Positions 1 through 6,900 of a stretch of DNA of 8,598 bases are shown here, in pieces. A model generated the notes under the pieces. It searched no databases, had not been told where the DNA came from, and worked only from the letters and a program-made list of their open reading frames with translations. This DNA is from Bdellovibrio sp. (GTDB taxonomy: Bacteria; Bdellovibrionota; UBA1018), in assembly GCA_016213345.1 (NCBI GenBank), contig JACRAO010000070.1, positions 1 through 8,598 on the forward strand, read 5' to 3'. Position numbers and translations under genes: made by a program. Position 1 is the first letter of the stretch. The number at the start of each line of letters is the position of its first letter.

Positions 1-370
1 GCAAATCTCTTAAACCTTCATACAAATCTTCAATATGAGTGGAAATCATTTTAGCAATTTCGTCTGTAGTAGGAGGAACTAGCTTTTCATTTGGTTTATT
101 TCTATTTAATGATTCTGTTAATATTTCTAATGTGAGACTATTTTTTATTAATAAGGATGATAAAGCACTAATTAGCCCATCTGGGGTGGGTAATTGTAAT
201 TGATTCATTATTGTTGAGAACGGTAACCTTATAGTTTGCCTTTCTTCCACCTGTAAACCTGGCTGTAAACCTGGCTGTAGCAATAGTGATTCTTCACATG
301 CAGCCTGAGCCCATAAATGCGTTGTTAAAACAGAAACTGCTAAAATGAAACTACATTTCTTCACACACAC
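1..370 (-). CDS. Secreted protein of unknown function, N-terminal part only (runs off left edge)
   Basis: The minus-strand frame is open from base 385 to the window edge. The only plausible starts are GTG codons at 370-368 or 364-362. From the second, the protein begins VKKCSFILAVSVL and continues to ...LWAQA|ACEESLL: a basic N-terminus, a hydrophobic core and an AxA-type signal peptidase site. About 121 codons are visible from that start. The mature start contains the duplicated peptide LQPGLQPGLQ, encoded by a perfect 12-base tandem repeat. The rest is hydrophilic to amphipathic, with no domain I recognise. It lies 32 bases after the lipB stop on the same strand, so it is probably co-transcribed. 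No good Shine-Dalgarno is visible before either GTG, so the exact start is uncertain. Export is well supported; function is unknown. Confidence 0.6.
   Translation of the reverse strand, partial: MCVKKCSFILAVSVLTTHLWAQAACEESLLLQPGLQPGLQVEERQTIRLPFSTIMNQLQLPTPDGLISALSSLLIKNSLTLEILTESLNRNKPNEKLVPPTTDEIAKMISTHIEDLYEGLRDL
252..275. repeat. Perfect 12-base tandem duplication inside the secreted-protein gene
   Basis: The unit TGTAAACCTGGC occurs twice back to back (252-263 and 264-275) and its first four bases recur at 276-279. On the coding (minus) strand it gives QPGL twice, in frame, about a dozen residues after the predicted signal-peptide cleavage site. It looks like a simple slippage duplication. 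Confidence 0.85.
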
Positions 371-402
371 AGAGGTGCTTATATCTCATGTAGCACGCTT
401 TG

Positions 403-1083
403 TCAAATCAGGCTGTTTTTCACCTTTTCCTCTACTACACGAAGAACCTCTTGGCCCAGGGTTATAAATTTGTCATTAATATTAATAACTTCGTTATTTA
501 CTGCGTCATCTAATAAAAAAGCTACCGGGGCATTTAAACCACATGGTCTGAGCCCAAAAAAGCTAAGTCCAGCACGATAACCATTAATACAAACCCCATG
601 TAGCAACACTCCTTTGGAAATCTTTATTCCCAACGCCGCAAACTTACCCTCCGAACACCAAGCTCCAGTTTCTTCTTTTGATCGTATTTCACAGCCAAGC
701 TTATACTTACGGCCCACTCTCAAAGCTACATCCAATAAAAACAATGTGGTCTTCCTAACTCCAATAGGATCTCCCACAAGTCTTTCAAGTTTTTCTATTA
801 TAAACAACACCCACTGACCCTGGCCATGCCAAGTCACCTTCCCCCCTCGGTCCGTATGGTAAATCTGAATGCCTTTATTTGCATAAAAATCATTTGAATA
901 AAACAAATCCTCTGGAGCCGCTTTCCTTCCCATAGTGATTACAGGTGCAACTTCAGAAAGCAAAACTACACCCTCCGCATTCGGGTCATTACATAAATGT
1001 TCCGCAATTTCCCTTTGTCTTTTATCTAGTTTTTCATATGTCCACTCATGCTCAGCAGAGTGGCGATACATTTCATATTTCAT
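403..1083 (-). CDS. lipB: LipB, octanoyl-[acyl-carrier-protein]:protein N-octanoyltransferase
   Basis: LipB moves the octanoyl group from octanoyl-ACP onto the lipoyl-domain lysine of E2 subunits and GcvH in the cytoplasm. LipA then inserts sulfur to complete lipoate. The 226-residue length fits the family (E. coli about 213). Visible motifs in order: TMGRKA (50-55); RGGKVTWHGQGQWV (79-92), the family's RGG-x-x-T-[YW]-HG-x-GQ signature; GAWCSEGKFAALGIKIS (140-156) with catalytic Lys147; HGVCIN (162-167); and LRPCGL (178-183) with catalytic Cys181. The Lys-Cys spacing of 34 equals that of the E. coli catalytic pair. The ATG lies 6 bases after the TGA of the upstream lipoprotein gene with no clear Shine-Dalgarno, which suggests translation by reinitiation. 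Met5 is an alternative start. No catalytic residue is missing, so it should be active. Confidence 0.96.
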   Translation of the reverse strand: MKYEMYRHSAEHEWTYEKLDKRQREIAEHLCNDPNAEGVVLLSEVAPVITMGRKAAPEDLFYSNDFYANKGIQIYHTDRGGKVTWHGQGQWVLFIIEKLERLVGDPIGVRKTTLFLLDVALRVGRKYKLGCEIRSKEETGAWCSEGKFAALGIKISKGVLLHGVCINGYRAGLSFFGLRPCGLNAPVAFLLDDAVNNEVININDKFITLGQEVLRVVEEKVKNSLI

Positions 1084-1089
1084 TATTAA

Positions 1090-2085
1090 TCAATACAATT
1101 GCACACTATCGCCAACCTGAAAATTAGCTCCTGAATGCACCACACTTACCGCACCATCAGTGCCTACAAAATCAATCACCTCTAGCGTACCTTTGAGCTG
1201 ACCCGTAGTCTTTCCCAAATAAGATCCAGTTGGCGGATCATAGATATCCTCACCTTGTGATAAAACTCTTAAAATATCCCCCACCACAAGACCCGACTCT
1301 TTGCCTGCATTAATATAAACTTTACTGTTTACTACTTTTGCAACATGTCCTTGCCAAGTCAGTTTCTCTACACTTCTTAAAACATCGTTTGATAAAAGCT
1401 CAACTGTTTGACGAATAGATAGCTTTATGAGCTCGGCTCGAAACTCAGGACTGTCAATATCACTATTATCCAGTAAAGTTACGGCATTGCTCGATGCTTC
1501 ACCCGCTTTTGCGGTTGCCAATATCTCTCTGCCTCCAGCCACATCAAAAACTTTTATTTCAACATCCACCGCCGCAATGGATTGCTTTTGTCTAAAAAGT
1601 CCAACATCATCACCTTTTTGACGAAACACAATCTTTGCAATTTTCCCAATAACAATAATAGCTACTCCTGATCTCTTGCCTTCCCGCACAAGCTGCGAAA
1701 GCTTAATTTGAGCACCCTCTAATACATCTTGAGTTGTTAGTTCTGGTACAATCTCAGTAGGCAAAATCACTCTTTGAGATTGCATTAAGTTTCTCTTGAG
1801 CTCCGAAGCTGAAAATTCACTCAAATCTGAAATTCGCACTGGTGTGTCATTAAAAAAATTCAGAACCAAAACTCTTTTCTTAGGCTGTCCCATCATTTCG
1901 ACTCGTTTAGTTAGCGAAGAAGTGGGCCCAGTCTTATTGTAATAACTCGGTGGTTCATGTTGAAAATATGTTTGCTCTTTTTTAAAGTTTTGCGAGCGCT
2001 GGCAAGAAAAAAAACTAAAAAAAACAATAACATATACTAAAAACCTAAACTGAAATTTTACATTACTCAAATAAGGTATTTTCAT
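1090..2085 (-). CDS. Probable outer-membrane lipoprotein with TolB/CsgG-like and FlgT-C-like domains
   Basis: The 331-residue product opens with a hydrophobic segment (13-27) ending FFSFFSC. Cys28 is a plausible lipidation site, although the lipobox (F-F-S-C) is not canonical. Residues 70-200 (KRVLVLNFFND, VAIIVIGKIAKIVF, SIAAVDVEIKVFDVAGGREI) have the alternating strand-helix pattern of the CsgG/TolB-N-type fold. Residues 244-331 (WQGHVAKVV, VYINAGKESGLVVGDILRVL, DPPTGSYLGK, FQVGDSVQLY) match the style of the C-terminal domain of FlgT and CsgG-associated lipoproteins, where the phrase 'hvnaGk..Gl..GD...v' is typical. FlgT supports the Vibrio flagellar basal body and CsgG is the curli secretion pore; which role, if either, applies here is unknown. 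The gene overlaps its upstream partner by 4 bases (ATGA), and a GGAG at 2091-2094 sits 5 bases before the ATG. Family assignment is from memory of sequence style, not a search. Confidence 0.7.
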   Translation of the reverse strand: MKIPYLSNVKFQFRFLVYVIVFFSFFSCQRSQNFKKEQTYFQHEPPSYYNKTGPTSSLTKRVEMMGQPKKRVLVLNFFNDTPVRISDLSEFSASELKRNLMQSQRVILPTEIVPELTTQDVLEGAQIKLSQLVREGKRSGVAIIVIGKIAKIVFRQKGDDVGLFRQKQSIAAVDVEIKVFDVAGGREILATAKAGEASSNAVTLLDNSDIDSPEFRAELIKLSIRQTVELLSNDVLRSVEKLTWQGHVAKVVNSKVYINAGKESGLVVGDILRVLSQGEDIYDPPTGSYLGKTTGQLKGTLEVIDFVGTDGAVSVVHSGANFQVGDSVQLY

Positions 2086-3128
2086 TGAATCTCCGCTTGA
2101 ATGATCTGGTTATTAATGTCTTTGGGCGTGTCTTTAATTACCAGGTTTTTTGAGGCAATCATTACTTCGCCAAGTTTTTGCTTAAAAAATGAGAAAGTGT
2201 TTTTTTCTAAAATAATAAATGTCACCCTGCCCGGCGAAATCTTATGCTGCAGCACTTTATCCTTCATAAATTTATTTTGAAGCTCGGTTACTAATTCCGT
2301 CAAGTGTTTATATGTTTTAATGCCACTTACCTCTAATAAGATTCTGTCTGACCCTTCTTGCAATTGATTGGCTTGAGTAAAATCTAATTTTTGATTGAAC
2401 TCTAAAAATGCCTGAGCAAATAAGCTAAAAACAACTTCATTAAAATTACTAACTTCAGTGGTATCTACCTGAAACTGAAATTTTTGATTTAATAACGGCA
2501 CTTGTGCAAAATGAAATACGGATGAGACAAGATAACGCGCTTCGTCTTCGTGTGCGGTCTCATCTTCATTCGTTAAAAGCTGCTTGAACTGAAAAATCAC
2601 TCCCCCCATAGCTTTATTTTTTGCGATATTTTCAATTATAAATTCGTCTAAGTCATTGCGTTTTTTTTTATTCTCTATCCAAACCGGTTTAAATGCTCTT
2701 CGTTCAAACACTGATGAAATAAAACTCTTAAGCATTGCCTCGCTTTCTATACAAACAGTGCATGCTTGATCTAAATCAAATAAAACAATTAGAGGAAATT
2801 CTGTGCCCTTAAAAATATTTTTAGCAAAAAACTTCAGATGACCACGAATACTTTCTATATCAACTTCTGCACTTAATCCTTGTGCCTGACGCCTATAATT
2901 TTTTATAAATCGTTCTGGAAAAATAATAACTTCTTCTTTTAAAATTTTTACCTGCCACGGATCAAGAACTCCTAGCTTTTTTTGCACGTTATCAAATTCA
3001 TTTTGGAACTCAGTTTGAAATTTTTCCTGCGCAATACCCTGCGCAATACATTGTACAGCACATAATGAAAAAAACATAAAATTAGCTGTTATAAAAATAC
3101 CTGACAATTTAATTTTTAATTCGTTCAT
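2082..3128 (-). CDS. Secreted protein with a CxxC motif, unknown function, partner of the downstream lipoprotein
   Basis: The 348-residue product begins with a basic stretch and hydrophobic core (MNELKIKLSG, then residues 11-29) ending CIAQGIAQE, a signal peptide with possible cleavage after Ala29 or Ala33. Residues 111-140 (FPLIVLFDLDQACTVCIESE...) show a hydrophobic strand followed by Cys-Thr-Val-Cys (123-126) and an amphipathic helix, the layout of a thioredoxin active site. No convincing cis-proline motif follows at the expected place, so a redox role is only a possibility. Residues 262-325 (ILLEVSGIKTYKHLTELV..., RVTFIILEKN, FFKQKL) look like a small beta-alpha-beta-beta-alpha module seen in periplasmic envelope proteins. 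The stop overlaps the ATG of the lipoprotein gene, so the two are translationally coupled. AGGAGA at 3141-3146 lies 12 bases before the ATG, longer than usual, but no other in-frame start keeps the signal peptide. It is the first gene of its unit. Confidence 0.72.
   Translation of the reverse strand: MNELKIKLSGIFITANFMFFSLCAVQCIAQGIAQEKFQTEFQNEFDNVQKKLGVLDPWQVKILKEEVIIFPERFIKNYRRQAQGLSAEVDIESIRGHLKFFAKNIFKGTEFPLIVLFDLDQACTVCIESEAMLKSFISSVFERRAFKPVWIENKKKRNDLDEFIIENIAKNKAMGGVIFQFKQLLTNEDETAHEDEARYLVSSVFHFAQVPLLNQKFQFQVDTTEVSNFNEVVFSLFAQAFLEFNQKLDFTQANQLQEGSDRILLEVSGIKTYKHLTELVTELQNKFMKDKVLQHKISPGRVTFIILEKNTFSFFKQKLGEVMIASKNLVIKDTPKDINNQIIQAEIQ
2997..3047. repeat. Two adjacent 12-base in-frame tandem duplications at the signal-peptide end
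   Basis: On the coding (minus) strand, bases 3047-3024 encode IAQG-IAQE from two 12-base units that are nearly identical (ATTGCGCAGG core in both). One codon later, bases 3020-2997 encode FQTE-FQNE from two more diverged 12-base units. The first pair duplicates a potential signal-peptidase site (I-A|Q). The second pair is older, judging by its third-position differences. Confidence 0.75.
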
Positions 3129-3230
3129 ACAAAACCATAATCTCCTGTTGACTTTCTGCGCTGCGTCTGCCGCGTATGACCCAGCACTTAAGAGACAATG
3201 TTTAACAATAATACACGAAAGGGTAATTTT
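3129..3230. promoter_or_regulatory. Divergent intergenic region expected to carry both outward promoters
   Basis: This 102-base gap separates a minus-strand operon starting at 3128 from a plus-strand gene starting at 3231, so both promoters should lie here or just inside. A TTGACT occurs at 3148-3153 on the plus strand, but the nearest -10-like box (TATGAC, 3175-3180) is 21 bases away, too far for a normal sigma-70 promoter. An AT-rich AATAATAC at 3207-3214 could act as a plus-strand -10, but with no good -35. The middle (about 3157-3175) is unusually GC-rich for this window. No specific site is assigned. Confidence 0.35.
3218..3223 (+). promoter_or_regulatory. Shine-Dalgarno (AAAGGG) of the plus-strand secreted-protein gene
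   Basis: AAAGGG lies 7 bases before the ATG at 3231. This good spacing supports 3231 as the true start of the frame that is interrupted at 3357. The ATG two codons further (3237) is a weaker alternative. Confidence 0.6.
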
Positions 3231-3827
3231 ATGAACATGAAAAAAACAAGTGCCTTATTGGCAGTACTTGCTCTTTTTAGTTTAAATTCTGTTTTAGCTG
3301 AAGAAAACGTAGAAGTAACTACAATTCTAGCTAAATCAACAAACGGAACATATAAATGAAACAATCAAAAGACAGAAGTCTCAGATTGTATATTTTTATT
3401 TAAGAAAATCACAGATACACTTCCTACTGGCGAGATCTTTGTCACTTATAATGTTGATATCATGGTAAAAGTCAATGCCACCATAGAAAATGATGGACCA
3501 TTTGAAACTGAAGTCTTTTCATTAGCTGCAAAAGAAAGTGAGACATTCGCTTTACCATTGAAGGACGGCTGGTTCAGGAGTAATTGGTCAGAGAAAACCA
3601 AATCAGGCGAAAAATATGAATATAAAAATGGCAGTTTAGTTTATAAGAGTGCTTTTTATGAAGAAACAGGTATTCCACTTCCATTGCCGTTACGTGAAAA
3701 AATCGTAAGTGAATCAAGTTTAGAAATCGACCCGTCCTTAAAAACACCAAAGTCTTTTTCTGCAAAATCAACCAGAAAAGGCAAATTTACATCCAATAAG
3801 CTGTATAACGCAACTTGCCAGTTTTAG
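3231..3827 (+). pseudogene. Small secreted protein gene interrupted by a single in-frame TGA
   Basis: Read from ATG 3231, the frame gives a clear signal peptide (MNMKKTSALLAVLALFSL, cleavage after SVLA, residue 23). It then reads EENVEVTTILAKSTNGTYK, a TGA at 3357-3359 (codon 43), and 155 further sense codons to TAG at 3825-3827. The ATG at 3462 (codon 78) is in this same frame and has no Shine-Dalgarno. A product starting there would lack the signal peptide, so it is not a convincing independent gene. Read through, the protein would be 198 residues with two cysteines (53 and 196) that could pair in the periplasm. TGA is one base from TGG (Trp), and Trp is written TGG elsewhere in this gene. 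The rest of the frame is undamaged, so the stop is recent, suppressed or a sequence error. I do not recognise the family. It is transcribed away from the minus-strand envelope unit and converges on dnaE. Confidence 0.75.
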
Positions 3828-3858
3828 CTTAATATAACGGACAACATATGTTTAGGGT

Positions 3859-3892
3859 TTAGGCGAATTTTATTAAAAAAAAATTCGCCTAA
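3859..3892. terminator. Hairpin between converging genes, probable bidirectional terminator
   Basis: A perfect 13-bp stem pairs TTAGGCGAATTTT (3859-3871) with AAAATTCGCCTAA (3880-3892) around an 8-base loop. It sits between the plus-strand stop at 3827 and the dnaE stop at 3912, where a shared terminator is expected. The A/T run lies in the loop and upper stem rather than after the stem, so it is not a textbook intrinsic terminator in either direction. Confidence 0.65.
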
Positions 3893-3911
3893 GCTATATT
3901 ACCCTTTATAC

Positions 3912-6900
3912 TTAAACCCACTGTATCACATCATTACCAAATAGTTTTTCGATAAAACTTACAAATTCAATACAAGGTCTTACCCTAAATGTCTTTGGCA
4001 AAGCTATACCGACTTGAGCTAGATCATTAAAAAACAAAATGTGCAATTCGCACGCGCCACGATATTGTAACAAATGTCTTTTTAACTCCCTGAGTTGTTC
4101 CGAAGCAACACGACTTAAATGTAATTTTAAAATCATTTTTTGTACTCGTTTTTCATGAGCTTGAGCCAAGTTCATCAAATCTCTTGCAAAAACTTTGGGT
4201 ATTTCCTCCCTAGTATCTAATTCACCACTCACTAAAACAGGCTGCGCTTCGGCCAGTAAGGCGCGAATCAGCTCCTGATGAGTCTGATATGCCTCGCTAA
4301 AAAAAATAACCTCGACACTTCCATACAAATCTTCTATCCTTACAAAGGCCATTTTAGAGCCTTTTTTAGTAGAAATCTCCTTAAAATTACTAAAAATACC
4401 TGCTAAATTGATCTCTTTCCTTAAAGAACGTTGATATTTATAGTCTTCAAAGGAATTTGCACTCTTTGGCGCTGGAGCTAGCTGTGATTTGGCATGTAGT
4501 ATTATTTTTGCTGTGTTCCACTTTATCCATTCGTCACAAACCCTTTGCCAAGTATCCATTGGGTGACCAGAAATATAAAACCCTACAACTTGTCTCTCTA
4601 AAGATAGCCGTTTTGCCAAGGGCCAATCTTCTTGAGCTTTAAATAAGCTTTCTTCTGAGATCCCTAGTTTTACCTCTTCGACCTTAAGAGAATCAAAAAA
4701 AGAAGATTGCCCCAGTTCTTTTTCTACTTGTTCTTCTGCAGCATATGACAACAAGCTCTCTAAAGAATTAAAAAGTGTTGCGCGGTTGACCGTAGTGACA
4801 CGATCAAAAGCGCCAGATAAAACCAGGGCTTCTAATACTTTTTTATTTACTTTTCTTGTTGAAACACGTTTAGAAAAATCAAAAATACTTTTAAAAGGTG
4901 AAACTTTAGCCTCTAAAATACTTTCAACAGCTATACCCCCTACTCCCTTAATGGCTTCTAAACCAAAACGAATTGCTTTTTTACCATCCGGCAGTATTTC
5001 GACATTAAATGACTTTTGTGAGGCATTAATATCCGGTGGTAAAACTGGGATCTGGTGTGCTTTGGCATCTTGAATATATTTTGTTATTTTATCTGTATTA
5101 TTTATTTCAGTCGTCATTAGAGCAGCCAAAAACTCAGCTGAAAAATGAGTTTTTAACCATGCTGTTTGATACGTCAGTAACGCATAAGCTGCTGAATGAG
5201 ATTTATTGAACCCGTATTCTGCAAACTTTGCCATCAGATCAAAAATTCCTTCGGCTTTCAGTTGCTCTAAACCACGCTCTACTGCACCTTTGACAAAAAT
5301 CTCGCGATTTTCAGCCATTTCTTCTGTTTTCTTCTTTCCCATCGCACGTCGCAAAATATCAGCTTGACCCAAACTATAGCCCGCAAGCTCCCTGGCAATT
5401 TGCATAACTTGCTCTTGATATAAAATCACGCCATATGTGTCTTTTAATATGGACTCTAACGCTTGTGCCTCATAAGCAATTGGTTTTTTGCCATGTTTCC
5501 GATCAATAAAATCATCAACCATACCAGAGCCTAAAGGTCCTGGACGATAAAGTGCATTAATAGCCGTTAAATCCTCAAGTGAGGTTGGCTGTATACGACT
5601 ACACAAATCTTTCATACCTGAGCTCTCAACCTGAAACACACCATCCGTGTCTCCAGAACTGATTAATGCAAAAACCTTGGGATCTGAATAATCAATTTGA
5701 CTTAACTCCACACCGGTTAGTTTTACTGCATGATCAATCACGGTTAGAGTTTTAAGACCCAAAAAATCAAACTTAATAAGTCCAATTGCCTCTGCAGAAT
5801 CTTTATCAAACTGAGTGACTAAAATACCATCCTTACCAACATAAAGTGGACAGTACTTAACAACAGGCTCTTCAGTAATAATGACACCTGCAGCATGAAT
5901 CCCGGCATTGCGATATAGCCCTTCGAGCTTTAAAGCGTAATCAAAAACTTTTTTTACTTTTACATCTTGTTCTATTTTTTCTTGAAGTCTCGGCTCTTTT
6001 TCTAGAGCATCTTTGAGTGTAATATTAAGTTCTTCTGGAATAAGTTTGGTCAACTGATCCGTATCAGAAAAAGAAAACCCTAAAACCCTACCGACATCTT
6101 TTACTACGGCACGTGGTTGCAATTTACCAAATGTTATTATTTGAGAGACATTTTGCTCTCCATATTTTTTTGATACGTAGTTAATCACCTCTGAGCGCCT
6201 ATCTTGGCAAAAATCAATATCAAAATCAGGCATACTAACGCGTTCAGGATTGATAAACCGCTCAAAAAGCAAATTAAACACAATGGGATCTATATCAGTA
6301 ATGTTTAATGCATATGCCACCAGAGATCCCGCACCAGAGCCTCTGCCAGGCCCCACGGGAATGCCTTGGCTCTTAGCCCAGTTGATAAAATCAGCAACAA
6401 TTAAAAAATAACTAGAAAAACCAGTTTTTCCAATCATTACTAGTTCATCTTCAAGGCGTAGACTATACTGCTCTTCTATATTATTTTTTAAATTTAAATT
6501 ATCTCTATGTTTTTTAAATTGAGGCTGATGCAGTCTTGTGACTAATCCTTTTCGTGCCTGTTGGCATAAGTAGTCATTGAGATCAGTGTTTTCATCCAAA
6601 TCATCTGCTTTGAAATGTGGGAGATGGTATATGGTTTTACCTTTGTCATCCTTAAATTTGAATTTCAATTGGCACTTTTTTGCAATTTCTACGGTTTGCT
6701 TGGCCGCTCCCTCAAATTTTGCAAAAGCTGCATACATTTGACTGGGAGACTTGAAAGAATAATCTGCTGGAACCAAACTTTTTGAACGCTGAAGATCTAA
6801 AGTCCTACCGTGTTCAACACACTGCAAGACTTCATGTGCTTCCGCGTCTTCAGATTTTAAATAATGACAATCACTAGTTGCCACACACGCAATACTTAAG

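Noticed and set aside
362..370. CACACACAC run as a possible slippage or phase-variation tract
   Set aside because: Only about four dinucleotides, too short to be convincingly unstable, although it overlaps the GTG start codons of the left-edge gene.
3148..3180. TTGACT ... TATGAC as a sigma-70 promoter for the plus-strand gene
   Set aside because: The spacer is 21 bases, outside the working range, and the -10 match is weak.
3357..3359. TGA read as tryptophan by an altered genetic code
   Set aside because: TGA is the natural stop of lipB, the lipoprotein gene and the CxxC-protein gene, at positions that give sensible protein ends and operon overlaps. Trp is written TGG in the genes checked, including this one.
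3357..3359. TGA as a selenocysteine codon
   Set aside because: The context (YK-stop-NN) has no redox motif, and I saw no obvious SECIS-like hairpin right after the codon. Nothing in the window suggests selenoprotein machinery.
3851..3863. TTTAGGGTTTAGG resembling two plant-type telomere repeats
   Set aside because: Only about two units are present and part of it forms the left arm of the hairpin. This is chance similarity in bacterial DNA.
4786..5073. Plus-strand open frame of 95 codons inside dnaE
   Set aside because: It lies opposite highly conserved dnaE coding sequence and shows no independent start signal or recognisable domain.
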